Origin: Dendrobium chrysotoxum
Taxonomy: Eukaryota; Streptophyta; Magnoliopsida; Asparagales; Orchidaceae
Length of the DNA stretch: 64,000 nt
Assembly (NCBI GenBank): GCA_019925795.1
Contig: CM034300.1
Span: 38,063,135-38,127,134 of the forward strand
Direction of reading: 5' to 3'
Of this stretch, positions 35,902 to 49,021 are shown one piece after another; the first letter of the stretch is position 1; each line of letters begins with the position of its first letter. Both the position numbers and the translations under genes were made by a program. Below the pieces are notes generated by a model, which saw only the letters and a list, made by a program, of their open reading frames with translations, made no database searches and was not told the origin of the DNA.

Positions 35902-37728
35902 TGAAAGTTCGTTAGGGATGTTAAGCCCTTATGAACTAGCCCGATGCTAACCAAGAAGGGGGGTGGGGTGAATTGTTAGTTTTAAAAATTCATGAGTAAA
36001 AATTATTTTGAAAATCTTTTCGAATATTTTAAAATAATTACAATTTAGCGATGATGTGCAGATGTTTAATGAAATAAAATAATAGCTATAATCACGCAAT
36101 CATCAACAGAAAAATAAAGTGCAGAAAATAATCAGAAAGAACACACCAGATTTTATAGTGGTTTGGTCAACTTGACCTACGTCCACTCCCAGGAGCTTCC
36201 CCTCCAGGTATTGCTAAAAGAAAGTGACTCTCCTTCTGCTTCAACAGTAAGGCAGAGAAGCCTTTATAAAACTCCTTTTCACCAACCTAGTGAGGCAGAG
36301 AACCCGGACTCCTTTTGCTTCCTCCTGAAGTAGGCAGAGAACCTTACCTCATTTCGCTTCCTCCTAAAGCAGGCAGAGAACCTTGATCTTCTTGCAGATA
36401 ATCCCTCCTTCAGAGCACCAAGGGACAAGGGAGGACGACTGGAGATGATGACTCGAGTCCTTGCTTGGAGTAACCTTTGTGAACACCTCATAAACTCTCC
36501 CTCACAAGATTCTCTCTCTCTCCCAAGCTCTCCCTCTCTCTCTCAAGACTCTCTCAGGAAAGGATAGTGGTGAAAGATTTCAACAGTAGCAATAAAAATA
36601 TCTTAAATAGTAGGGCTTAAAAATAGCCCAAAATTTCAACTTGCCGTTAAAGATCGTCCAGGATAATCTGTCGATCATCCTATATGATTAGTGTAAATTA
36701 GTCCCTTTTGTCCTGGACGATCTGGTTCCTCTGGACAATTAGAAGATAAAGTTTGTTCAGATCATCTGGGATGATTCTGCGATCATCCCAGATGATTAGT
36801 ATAAATCAAGAATATCATCCTGAGGATAGTTTTGGATGTCCAAGAGAAAAACCTAGATGATCTAAAGAAAATGAGTTGATCTTCCAGGATGATATGGCTA
36901 TCATCTTGTACGATTAGTTCAAAAATACCAAAAATCATCCAGCACACAGTTCAGGTCATACAAGACAACTATGCTGGATGATTTCAAAATGACTTGATCA
37001 TCCAGGATAATATCTCTATCATCCTATATGATTAGTTCAAAAATGGCAATATCATCTTACAGACAGTTTGGGTTATCCAGGTGAAATGCACTAGACGAAG
37101 AGGATTTCTAATTGATTATCCAGGATGATATGATCTAATCAGTCAACCTTAATTACTTTCCTTAATCACTTAACTAATTTAGGCATGATTATAATGAATC
37201 ATCTAGGATAATACACATATCGTTTAGGATGATACACGTATAGTCCAAAATGATCAGAAATAAATATTAAAAAATAAAAACTTGCCTAACTTAGTCTAGC
37301 AGTTGAAAATTTTTAATTTGAGCATATTATCCTCTACGATGGTAGTATTGTCCAGAATGATCTGATTAATCAGACATACTTAACATGGCTGCCCTAATTA
37401 GGGTTTTTATTTTCAATGGATCATTCAGGACGATATGACTATCGTCCAGGATGATATGAATAAAATTTTGAACAGAAACTCTAACTCACTAAAACTCTCC
37501 CCCTGAGTGTGTGTTTGCAAGGTTACTTAGCTTGGGGATCCATTACATTACACTTGACTCAAGAAAGGTGAAAATATTACATTGAACCTAAAACACAAAT
37601 AGACTGACTCGATCTTGAGCTGGCTTGAATTGCAATTAATCTTCTGAACCTGAATGGTTAGGCACTCAAAAGAAACAAAATTGTTTGCTATCATCAAAAT
37701 CATAATCTTTGAATCCAGATTTGCAACA
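35902..37728 (-). repeat. 3' LTR of the minus-strand SIRE-like element
   Basis: On its own strand it starts TGTTGCAAATCTGG and ends CGAACTTTCA. 1,827 bp, longer than its partner because the 5' LTR lacks about 155 bp within the palindrome array (near 45370). Confidence 0.95.
36653..37460. promoter_or_regulatory. Palindrome array of the minus-strand 3' LTR (ATCATCC type)
   Basis: Sites such as ATCATCTGGGATGAT and ATCATCCCAGATGAT, built like those of LTR1 but with TCC/GGA in place of TAC/GTA. Pairs start exactly 21 bp apart at 36653/36674 and 36761/36782, with further pairs near 36870 and 37000. Located upstream of the TATA-like region on the element strand. The 5' LTR carries the matching array at about 44890-45545. 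Confidence 0.85.
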
Positions 37729-37742
37729 ATCTCCCCCTTTTT
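37729..37742 (-). other. Polypurine tract of the minus-strand element
   Basis: Minus strand reads AAAAAGGGGGAGAT directly before the 3' LTR. Confidence 0.9.
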
Positions 37743-39235
37743 GATGATGGCAAATATTTATTCGATAATTACAAATTTAGTGAATAAAAAATAGAGCCAT
37801 GAAAACTAAGGAATGCAATTTCTATTAGCCAGGCAAACAGTACAAGAACACTGAACATTAATAATTTAAATAGTACAATAATGCAGAAATCAAACTACTC
37901 TCCTTTTAACATCTCAAAAAGGGGAAAAAACACATAGACACATAAAAAAAATAGTACAAAATCAACACAAAAAAAGGAAAAGCCATCAAGCAAGTAAAAA
38001 GGGGGATCCTGATCAGATGGAGGAGGTGGTGGTGGCTGAAACAGATTATGGAGGGTGGCAACCTTTTTATTTTGAATCGATTTGCTCCAGTAAATCAGAA
38101 TTTTCCTTAATTTTTAATTCAAAAGCCACTAAGAAGAAAATTGACGACGCTGAAATCCAAAAAAGTTGGAAAATTAATTTTCATAACTCCTACCTCGGAA
38201 ACCTTTCAGGTTCAAATTCCTTTCAAACAAAAGTCCAATTCAGAAGAAAAGAACTTAGATTTAAAAAGAGATCCTTGCAAGCCTCATTTCAAAAAAATAT
38301 CTAATAAAATAGTATTACAAAGTAAAGAATCAGAAATCATAATTTTCAATCTCAAGTTTTTGAAAATATTAAGTGCCACATGGATTTTTCTAAGACATTT
38401 AAAGATCTAAAAATGGAAGAAAGCTTATTTCTTTGTGGGCTCATTTTGTGCTTCTTTTTCAATTTATTTGGCGCACTTTACGCATTTTTGATTTTGATAC
38501 AATTTGTATATCTTTCTAATTTTTGGTGTCATTGCGTATCTTTTCATTTTTGGCCCATTTTGTGCCTTTTTTTATTTCTTTTGCAAGCTTGCTTCCTTTC
38601 ATACTCGTTAAAAAATCTCAGTTGTAAAATTACCTTCCAAACATAAGAGAAGATAAACTCACTCTCTACAATAAGGAGTAATTCACAGAACAAAACCATA
38701 CTTCATATGATAAGTACAATCACTTGATTAAGAAAAATATAATAATGATTAAAAGTTTTGAAAATACTATTTATATGAGGTAGATTACTATAGGATGATA
38801 AAATAGATCTTTATTTCAAAAACTAACTTTTTAATTTTGAAGAAGATTTTTATCCAAAAGACATAATACACCATTAAAGGAGTTAGAGGAAGAGAAACAT
38901 TCATCAATATTTCTTCCCTTTAACAGATTTAGAGGAGTCAATCACTGCTTACAAGCTTCCAAATAAAAATAAGGCAAAACTCTCAGTCAGAAATCTAATT
39001 TATCTACAAAAGTAAACATTGATCTTATTCTAAAGAGAATAAATAGTAAATAAATAAAAAGAAGAATGCCTATAAAAGAAAATAGCCAAATCCGATAAGC
39101 AAATTAAACAAACAAAAATCAGCAGGAAAATAAAAAATCTAAAAAGAAATAGATAATCAAACCAATCAAAAGTTAAAAGAAAAATGAAAAATAGAAATAT
39201 CAAAAATAAGTAATCATCAAATTCATGCATTTATG
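37743..39235 (-). other. Region between pol and 3' LTR; ORF3 nearly lost
   Basis: Near 38010-38060 the minus strand keeps the Pro-rich tail of ORF3 (QPPPPPPSDQDPP), matching 21620-21675 of the plus-strand element. The rest, about 38061-39235, does not match the plus-strand ORF3 or its upstream palindrome array. It holds open frames on both strands with no recognised domain. No palindrome array is present here. Confidence 0.6.
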
Positions 39236-42200
39236 TCTATCACACTCAATTTGGTCCTTAAAATACAGAATGAGTCAAAGGCCAATGGTTTAGTAAAGAT
39301 GTCAGCCAGTTGGTTTTTAGTTGCTACATGGTGTAGCTCAATGTCCCCTTTTGTAACATGGTCCCTAATGAAATAATACCTTATGTCAATGTGTTTGGTT
39401 CATGAATGTTGGATAGGATTCTTAGAGATGCAGATGGCACTAGTATTATCACATAAAACTAAAATTATCCCAACAGGTAATCCTAAATCTAGAATTTGTT
39501 GCTTCAACCAAATGACTTGGGCCACATAACTTCCTAAGGCAATATACTCAGCTTCAGTAGTGGAAAGTACAATAGAGTTTTATTTTCTACTGGACCAAGA
39601 AACTAAGGACTGTTCTATGAATTGACAAGTTCTAAAAGTGCTCTTTCTATCCACCCTACTCCCTACAAAATTAGAATCAGAATATTTGATAATCTCAAAA
39701 GAAGTCTTGTGACTAGGATACCAGATTCTTAAGTTTGGGGTCCCTAAGAGATATCTAAGAATTCTCTTAACTGCAGTCAGGTGGGATTCTTTAGGATGAG
39801 ATTGAAATCTAGCACAGAGATAAACACTAAATATTATATTAGGTTGGCTAGTAGTCAAGAAAATTTATGAACCAATTATTCCTTTATACTTCTTTTGATC
39901 AATAGATTTTTCATTTGAATCCTTATCTAACTGAACAATGGAGCTCATGGGAGTGTTTATTGTCTTGGCTTTATCCATTTGATATTTCTTCAAAATATCC
40001 TTAATGTACTTTAATTGATTGATAAAAGTTCCATCATTCATTTGCCTTATGCTGAACCCAAAAAAGTAGGATAATTCTCCCATCATACTCATCTCAAACT
40101 TCTTACTCATTATTTTAGAAAAATCATCACATAACTTTTGATCAGAAGATCCAAAAAGTATATCATCAACATAGATCTGAATAATGAGTAAATTATTTCC
40201 TACTTTCCTTAGAAAAAGGGTGGTGCCTACGCGACCTAACAAAATCTCTTTCTAGTAGGAATGTGCTAAGCCTCTCATACGAAGATCCAGGTATCTATTT
40301 CAATCCATATAAAGCCTTTTTTAATTTGTAAACATGATTTAGATATTAGGAACTCTCAAAACCTGGGGGTTGCTCTACAAATACATCTTCTTTTATTACC
40401 CCATTTAAAAAGGTACTCTTGACATCCATTTGAAAAAGCTTAAATCCCTTATAACAGGCAAAGGCTAGTAGCACTCTAATGACTTCCAATCTAGCTACAG
40501 GGGAAATGGTCTCCTCAAAATCAATCCCTTTTATTTGGTTGTACTCCTTAGCCACCAATCTTGCCTTATTCCTAACCACCACACTAGAGTCATTCATTTT
40601 ATTCTTAAAGACCCATTTAGTTCCCACTACACTTTAATTCTTAGGTCTTTCTACTAACTCCTAAACATCATTCCTCATAAATTGGTTAAGTTCTTCTTAC
40701 ATAGCTAAGATCTAAAATTCAACAGAAAGGGCTTGATTGATATTGGTGGGTTCAATCATTGTGATAAAGGAAGAATGGTTTACTTCCTTCCTAAGTCCAT
40801 GCCTAGTTCTAATACCTTCAGAAGGGTCTCCTAAGATCAGTTCTTTAGGATGACTCGTAGAATATCTCTAATCTCTAGGCAATGAGTTTTGAGGTTCTAC
40901 CCTTTCCTCTAGATTTGCATTTTTTACTCCTTGGATAATCTCTCCTACCTCCTCTTCTTCCTCAACTCTAGACTCCTTAGGATCAAATTAATCAAAGACC
41001 ACATGAGTGGTCTCATCCACCACCAATATCCTCTTCTTAAACACCCTAAAGGATTTCCCCACACTTAAATATCCTAAGAACACTCCTTCATCAGATTTTG
41101 GGTCAAATATTCTTAAGGATGATTTCCCATTGTTAAGAATGAAGACCTTACAACCAAAGAAATGGAGGTGGGACAGGTTTGGAGTTCTACCCTTAATGAT
41201 CTTATAGGGTGTTTTATTTAGATTTGATCTAACTTTCACCCTATTCAACACATAATAGGCTGTGTTCACCGCTTCTGCCTAAAAGTATTTTGGAAGTGAA
41301 TACTCAGCAAGTATGGCTCTAGCTACTCCACTAAGGACCTGTTCTTTCTTTCAGCTACCCCGTTCTGTTGAGGGGTCCTAGGAGCTAAAAAGTTGTGACT
41401 AATCCATTGCTCCTCATAGAAGGTTCCAAATCTCACATTCTCAAACTCTCCACCATGATCATATGGATGGTCAAGATCTCACAACCTAACTTCTTCTGAA
41501 TCTAAGTGGAGAAGGTTTTAAATTCATCAAATGACTCAGTTTTGTGTGACAGAAATCTAATCCATGTGAACCTCGAGTAGTCATCAACAATCACAAATCC
41601 ATAGACTTTTTCCCCTAAGCTGGCAGTGCTAATGGGTCCAAATAAATACATGTGAAGGACTTCTAAAGGTCAAGAGGTGCTGATGTCCTTAATTGAGTGG
41701 AAAGAGGAATGGACTTATTTCCCTAGTTGATTGGCATCACATAGGTGGTCCTTATTGAACTTAAGCTTGGGGACACCTCTAACTAAGTCCTTTTGGGTTA
41801 CTCTTCTAAGAGTTTTCATGTTGGCATAACATAACCTCCTGTGCCACAACCAAGACTTATCAGCAGCAATTTTTAAGTAAATAAAGTAGCACATTTAATG
41901 TTATTTAAATCAAGCATGTAGATGTTATTGATCCTCTTGCCATGTAAAATAATGTTATTATTTAAGCTGATAATACTAGTGTTTACCAGGAACTTGATAC
42001 TGAACCCTTTGTTATAGAGTTGACTGATGCTAGCAAGTTGTATTTCAGTCCATCTACAAGCAAAACATTTTCACTCAAAATATTATTGGAGTTTTTGATT
42101 ATACCTGCGTCCACCACTTTCTTGGTGGTGTTGTCTCCAAGAGTGACCTTGCCTTCAGCCTTTGCCTCCAGCAAAATGAATTGATTTGCATCCCCAGTCA

Positions 42201-42240
42201 TATATCTTGAGCATCCTCTACCTAGGTACCACATGCTCTC
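39236..42240 (-). pseudogene. pol of the minus-strand SIRE-like element, broken
   Basis: Reading leftward: the protease begins MWYLGRGCSRYMTGD at 42234, where the catalytic DSG has become GRG. GAG-pre-integrase (LWHRRLCYANM, about 41845) and integrase follow with many stops. 40988-41269 is open (AYYVLNRVKVRS...). RT has an open block 40346-40627 and then 39865-40242, with YVDD intact in IYVDDILFGS. RNase H (39580-39858) keeps YSDSNFVGS. It ends near 39236. RT would have copied element RNA and integrase inserted the cDNA. It cannot produce an active protease even apart from the stops. Confidence 0.93.
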
Positions 42241-42353
42241 ACGAGATCTTATGTGAGAGTACCCCTATAAAATCATCAAACATCTGATTTATGAATCCAA
42301 ATAAGGTTGGGTTCCTTCTTATGAAAAGAGAAATATAATGCATGTGTGTTATG

Positions 42354-44087
42354 TTATGAATCATGTAATTTGGGCCTCCACACCCAATGTGTACTATGGT
42401 GAATAGTGCAGGTGTGGGAGATATGTCCTAACATGCCACATGAGAAATATCTAATGCCAAAAGAAGGGTTAAGTAATCTACGGGGGTGATAGTGCCTCTT
42501 CTTTGGTTTGAATGATGCATGTTTTGAAGATTTTGAATGAGATTCTTCAAGTGATGGAGGTTTATAAAATTGTGCAAATGTAAGAGGCATTTCATTATTC
42601 TCAAATGCACTAATTTTTACACTTAGAAATTTATTTTCCTTTTTAAGACTTATAATTTCAAATTTTAATGCTTGCTCACTTTTAACTAAATCTAATGCCA
42701 TGGTGTCTAGTTCTTTAAACACTTTCTCTAAATCAACATGCAATGTTTTCAATGAATCATGCTTAATAATTAATTTAGAATGCTTTTTATTTAATTCATC
42801 ACATTTATCAAGTAATGACATGTGATTGCTATCATGTGTAGAATGATCTTTAAGTAAAACTTCATGCTCTTTTTGTAGGTTCAGGAGTTCCAATTTCAGG
42901 TTAACATGCATTTTCCTAAGTTTCCTATATGATGAATAATTTTTTTTAGAAACATCAAGTAATTGATCATAGGTCAGCTCACATTCCTCTTCTTGGTCAG
43001 ACTGACCATGATGTTCATCCACCATTAAACACAAGTTTGTAGTCTCCTCTTCAGCTTTAGTCTCAGAGGAGTTAGATGCAGAATTCACCCAGAAAGCCTT
43101 TTGAATCCTTTTCTTGTCCTTCCTGAACTTGGGTTTCTCCTCACCCTTCTCCTTGCTTGGGTGAGCCTTAAGTGGAGGACAGTCAGCTTTTATATGTCCT
43201 GGTTTTCTACATTCATAATAAACTGTATCAGAAGAAACTTTAGAACTTTTGCTATTATTACCTTTGTTCCATTTCTGATAGTTCTTATGTTTCTTTCTTA
43301 GAAAGCTTTTGAATTGCCTAGTGATTAAGGAAACATCATCACTTTCAAACCCGGAAGAATCAATCTCTGTATCATTGGCCTTCAGCTTCACAGTTTTCTC
43401 TTTCTTCTTCTCTCCTATATCAAGCTGCCTTTGGTTCACTCCTTGCTCATATGAAATTAGTAATCTAAGTAACTTATCAATAGAATAATTATTCAAATCC
43501 TTAGATTCAGTGATAACAGTTATCTTGGCATCATAAGAAGGGGGCAAACATCTCAAGATTTTGTTAACTTTTTCATAATTGGTGAGTTCTCTTCCTAAGG
43601 CATGCAGGGAGGTGACAATCTATGTAAACCAAATATACATTTTAGATATAGACTCACTAGGTTTCATGCGAAAGAGTTCGTAGTCATGAAGCAAGATATT
43701 TAACCTAGATTACTTAACTTTTGATGTGCCATCATAACTAATGCATAATCTATCCCAGATTTCTTTACCAGTCATGGAAGTTGAGACACGCATGTAATCC
43801 TCAGATTTTAAAGTACAAAAAAAATAGTTCAAGCATTTTGTATTCAGTTGTGCTAAGTCACGATCATTAAATGTCCATTCAGTGAAAAGAAGTTTAGTTT
43901 TAATGCCATCAACTATTCTAAATGGTGTAGAGTATCCATCTTTAACAAGCATCCACATGAAATAATCTATAGATTATAAAAATATGGATATGTAAGTTTT
44001 CCAAAAATTAAAAGGTATGTTGTCAAACAAAGGTGGTCTAGTAATGGAATATCCTTTAGCATTGTTTCTATTACTAAAGTTAGCCAT
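42354..44087 (-). pseudogene. gag of the minus-strand SIRE-like element, nearly intact frame with stops
   Basis: One frame from the ATG at 44087 (MANFSNRNNAKGYSITRPPL) to the stop at 42354, broken by about three stops near 43970, 43710 and 43620. The last 400 codons are open. The order is a UBN2-type gag domain, then a first CCHC knuckle (YYECRKPGHIKADC, first Cys changed to Tyr), a long Lys/Glu-rich probable coiled coil (about 42960-42600), and a second knuckle YFSCGMLGHISHTC with its first Cys also replaced. This is the best-preserved gag in the window and the reference for the two plus-strand gags. Confidence 0.93.
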
Positions 44088-44131
44088 GGATCAAATTCAA
44101 AAGTTTTTCAAAACTTGATTTTATGAATCCC

Positions 44132-44143
44132 GCTCTGATACCA
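44132..44143 (-). other. Primer-binding site of the minus-strand element
   Basis: Minus strand TGGTATCAGAGC, a perfect match to the initiator tRNA-Met type used by this clade, two bases from the 5' LTR. Confidence 0.95.
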
Positions 44144-44145
44144 CT

Positions 44146-45815
44146 TAAAAGTTTGTTAGGGATGTTAAGCCCTTATGAACTAGCCCGAGGCTAACTAAGA
44201 GGGGGGTGAATTAGTAGTTTTAAAAATTCATGAGCAAAAATAATTTTGAAAATCTTTTCGAATGTTTTAAAATAATTATAATTTAGCGATGATGTGCAGC
44301 GTTCAACGAAATACAATAATAACTACAATCACACGATCATCAATAGCAAAAAAAAGTGTAGAAAATAATCATAAAGAACACACCAAATTTTATAGTGGTT
44401 TGATCAACTTGACCTACGTCCACTCCCTGGAGCCTCCTCTCCAGGTATTGCACTAAAACAAAGTAACTCTCCTTCTACTCCCACAACATGGCGGAGAAGC
44501 CTTTATAAAACTCCTTTTCACCAGCCCGGTGAGGCAGAGAACCTGGACTCCTTTTTCTTCCACCTGAAGTAGGTAGAGAACCTTAGCTCATTTTGCTTCC
44601 TCCTAAAGCAGGCAGAGAACCTTGATCTTCTTGCAGACAATCCCTCCTTCAGAGCACCAAGGGATAAGGGACGATAATTGGAGATGATGAGTCAAATTCC
44701 TTCTTGGAGTAACCATTGTTAACACCTCACAAACTCCCCCTCATAAGATTTTCTCTCTCTCTCCTAAGCTCTTCCTCTTTCTCTTATGACTCTCTCAGGA
44801 AAGGATAGTGGCAAAAGATTTCAACAGTAGCAAGAAAAAGATCTTCAATAGAAGGGCTAAAAAATAGCCCTAAATTTCAACTTGCAATTAAAGATCATCT
44901 AGGATGATCTGTCGATCGTCCTGTATGTTTAGTATAAATTAGTCCCTTTTGGCCTGGATGATCTGGTTCCTTTGATTAGAAGACAAAGTTTATTCAGATC
45001 ATTCGGGATGATTCTGCGATCATCCCGGATGATTAGTGTAAATCAAGAATATCGTCTAGAGGACAGTTCAGGACATCCAAGAGAAAAACTGGATGATCTA
45101 AAGAAAATGACTTGATCGTCTAGGACAATATGGTTATCGTCCTGTACGATTAGTTCAAAAATGCCTAAAACCATCCGACACACAGTTCAGGTCATACAAG
45201 ATAACTACACTGGATGATTTCAAAATGAGTTGATCGTCCAAGATGGTATCTCTATTATCCTTAACGATTAGTTAAAAAATGGTAATATCATCCTGCAGAC
45301 GGTTCGGGTCATTCAGGTGAAATGCACTAGATGAAGAGGATTTCTAATTGATCATCCAGGATAAAAACTTTTCTAACTTAGTTTGGCAATTGAGAATTTC
45401 TAATTTGAGCATATCATCCTATACGATGGGAGTATCATCTAGGATGATCTGCTTAATCAGGCCGACTTAACATGGCTTCCCTAATTAGGGTTTTTATTCT
45501 CAATGGATCGTCTAGGATTATATGACTATCGTCTAAGATGATATGAATAAAATTTTGAGCAGAAACTCTAACTCACTAAAACTCTCCCCCTGAGTGTGTG
45601 TATGCAAGGTTACTTAGCTTGGGGATCCATTACATTACAGTTGACTCAAGAAAGATAAAATAATTACATTGAACCTGAAACATAAATAGACTGATTAAAT
45701 CTTGAGCTGGCTTAAATTATAATTAATCTTATTAACCTGAAAGGTTAGTCACTCAAAAGAAATAGAAATGTTTGCTATTAATAAAATCATAATCCTTGAA
45801 TCAAGATTTGTAACA
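44146..45815 (-). repeat. 5' LTR of the minus-strand SIRE-like element
   Basis: 1,670 bp. On its own strand it starts TGTTACAAATCTTG and ends CTTTTA. It pairs with 35902-37728, with one deletion of about 155 bp inside the palindrome array. It carries the same 39-bp-type CTCTGCC repeats and the array at about 44890-45545. Confidence 0.95.
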
Positions 45816-45954
45816 TAGAGAAGTATAGCCTATGCACTAAGAACTGGAGTTACAGAAAGCAAGGTAGTAGACAAATGCAAGAAGATGATTCTCATTAGCT
45901 ATGACCAAAGAAGCAAAGGTTATAAGTTATATGAACCAGAAGAGAAGAAGAAAG
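45816..45954 (+). pseudogene. copia pol fragment (integrase C-terminal end)
   Basis: Only 139 bp of copia pol lie between the two large insertions. They read RSIAYALRTGVTESKVVDKC, then a GYKLYEPEEKKK block, continuing the integrase from 35896 and leading into 54383. The last bases GAAAG (45950-45954) are the candidate target site of copy B. Confidence 0.85.
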
Positions 45955-48763
45955 TGTTTGATGGAAAATATATGTAGTTTTAAAAATAGGTTTAATTTTC
46001 TTTGGGAAAGTTAAATTTCTAGAATTTTTAATTTTAAAATCGAACACGTCATTATGAATGATAAATCATCTCAGGAGGTAAACATATAATTCCCTAATGG
46101 GTTCAAATTCCAAAACCTTGGATTTATCCTAATTATCGTAGTCAAATTTGAGAAAGAACTACATATGACCCCGAAGGGTCAAAATGAATGTTCAATCAAA
46201 TATTTAATTACAATAATTTGGATAAGAGGATCATTGATTTCAAAATCAAAATTACAATGGTAATTGATATATCTCTCTGGGGAAAGAAGTTATCAATCAC
46301 GATTGATCATTTAAAAATGATGATAATGATTATCGAGTCTAATTTTTCCAACGATTATTAATTAAAGTTTTGAAAAAGTTAATTTTGAAATATCATGATC
46401 TGGGTTTTTAAATCTCCTACGAGTGTAAGCCCTCGTAGTTAATTACATCATAGGAAACCAAATATTTCCTATGAATACTTTTGATTAAAATAATAATATG
46501 AATTTTATTTAAGAATTCAAAGGTTGATGTCAAAGGAGGTAAGGGTTGGAATTTCTATAGGAATTGATTCAAGGCTGAACAGTTATTTTTGGAGTCAAAG
46601 GAAGAGAAGTGGGAGGCACCTGGGATTCTAAAAATAATTCAGAAGTGCCCAATCTATCCTGGATGTTGGGCTTAAATTTAATTAAAAGAAAGATTTAATT
46701 TGAATGAACAATTTTATTAGGGGTTGGGATTCAATTCCCAGAGGTTGAGGTCTTATAGCCCGAGCTTACCTCAGAACCTAAGTGTAAAATGGATACTGAA
46801 AATCAATGTCCCAAAACCTAGCTAATACAATACAAATTTGGACTTACCCCGGCCTAGATTAGGGTGACAGCTAAACAACCTAAATGCTTCAAAATCATGA
46901 ATCAGGTCCTTTAAAGTAGAGTGGTTAGGGATGCTGTTTAAGATAAGTTTAAGGAGAGTGGGGTTGACATCTAGAGCATATTCCTAATTAGCCCCTTAAC
47001 TTATGTTGGGTAAAATGCTTAAGCTAAAATGTAATTAAAAATTTAGACATTTTTAAATGAGTTTCTAATGCAATGCATGCAAATTGACTCGATTAAATGC
47101 TTAAAATTATATGAAGCAGTTTTAAAAAAAGGCTTAAAAATAGATTTTCCCTAAAATAATGAACAGATCCCCTTGATAGAACTGTACCCTCATAGGCCAG
47201 GTGGTTTGCCAGAACCCATAGGCGGGGAGGTGCCTAACAAAAAGAATGAAAATGCAGCAAATATATTAAGAAAAACTCTAGAGGTCCCAGACTTACTTCT
47301 TAAATCGTTAAATTTGTATGTAAGCTTAAATATTTTAATTTTAGTTAAAATAGAAATAGTTTTATTCATACCCTCACGAGCCTCCGATCGGGTTCCAGGC
47401 TAAATCAAAACACGATAAGCAAGATCGCCCAAAAAACTAAGAAAAGTAGAAAAATCCTAATTATACTCAACATCAATTAATTATTAAATTAAATCAATTA
47501 AATTAAAATTCAAATTGAAAGTCCATGTGGTGAGTGCCACTTAATTATATAACCCAAGGTCTGCAGGAAAATTAAAGTGGCGGGTACCACTGACTACAAC
47601 TCAGATTCTACTCCTATGACTCAAGTGGCTTTGAGAATTAGGATTCTTCTCATTCTTCACTTCTTCGTCCTTCTACAAGCTCCTTGGATCATTAGATCTG
47701 GATATCCAAGAGAAAAGAAACTCCCCCTTGAAAGGGGTGTTATCTTTTCTCCTTGGATACTTGAAAGTCATCCTAATTTGGATCTCCAAATAGAAATGGA
47801 CTCTCCCCTAAGGGATATCCCTTCCTCTTTGGATTCCAAATTAGATGTTTAAATCCCATCTCAAATCACTTAATATTTATAACTCAATTTATATCAAATT
47901 ACATTTAAATAAAACTTAAAATCTAGACTCAATAACCTGTAGGGTTATCCTAATAAATTAATAATTTATTTAACATCCCATGCAGTTTTATATTTGAAAT
48001 TAAAAAAAAATGCTCAATTATAGCCACACTTGGCCATGCTCTTTTAATTTAAAGGGGGACTTAAGCATTCTGGAGCACTTTCAAAAAATATTATTAATTT
48101 TGAAAGCTTAATTATTTAATCGCCCCTTTAATTTTAAATGCCTTGTATGAGCATGGCCACCTACATAAGATTGAATTAGTACAAATCATCCCTAATATAG
48201 GGGTAGATCTAATGCACAATCAAATCAAAACGTAGAGTGCATGAAGTAAATAAATAATCAATCAATTATTTAAATCTAATAACCAACATGTAGTGAAAAC
48301 CACGAAAAACTAGCACACGCAAGTAGTAAAAAATTAAACACTACCCTAACCTAATACTAGAGTTAGTTGTCCTAGCAAACTATCTAAAATGTGTGTAAAG
48401 GTCGTGTGATTTGAATATGTCCTATATACGGCATTTAGTTAAAGTTGTTTAACTTTCTAGTTGGTTAAAAGGCTTAAGAGATTTTAGTTTGAGTTTAAGT
48501 CTTAATGAATTGAAATTCATTTTAAAATTGATTTTAATTATTTGTTGGATACCACCTTTATTTCTCACTGAGGCTGTGAAGTTTATTTCACCTTCCTTGG
48601 GGCTATTTTAATAGCCTCATTGGCTTGGGTTATCTAGTGGTACCCGGTATGATTAAGTGATTTGAATTTGATTAAAGTTTGAAAATTATAAGATTTAAAT
48701 TAAGTTTGATTGGTTACTAATTTTAAGATTTGAATTTTTATTTAAGTTTTCTATCAATCAGTT

Positions 48764-49021
48764 CCTGGTGTTGTGTCACCAGGCTCGAGGAATAAAGCCT
48801 CCTTAGGATATGTAGCCCTGCAGCGTGGAGTAGTCCAGCCTATAAACTTGACTGATATAATTTGATTAAGAGTTTTAATTTTAGTTACATCATTACCAAT
48901 TAATTAATTTTAAAGTTTTAATACTCCATTGAATCCATTTGTGGCGTTATGCCACTTGGCTCGAGGAGCACAGCCTCCTTAGGACACTTAGCCCCGCAGT
49001 TCAGAGTAGTCCAGCCTAAAA
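48764..49021. repeat. Two tandem blocks with small hairpins in copy B
   Basis: Blocks beginning near 48764 and 48941 share GGCTCGAGGA, AGCCTCCTTAGGA and AGTAGTCCAGCC. Each is headed by a different hairpin: CCTGGTG/CACCAGG at 48764-48783 and GTGGC/GCCAC at 48941-48955. Copy A has the pair at about 27390-27470 and 27560-27640. Confidence 0.8.

Larger units (their letters stand above)
35902..45815 (-). mobile_element. SIRE/Maximus-like copia element, minus strand
   Basis: 9.9 kb with two LTRs, primer-binding site, gag, pol and polypurine tract on the minus strand. Perfect 5-bp target duplication TAGAG at 35897-35901 and 45816-45820. It sits in the integrase C-terminal region of the copia element. 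It is broken by stops in gag and pol, a protease active-site change, and loss of nearly all of ORF3. Its clean duplication and similar LTRs suggest it is younger than the plus-strand complex. Confidence 0.96.
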
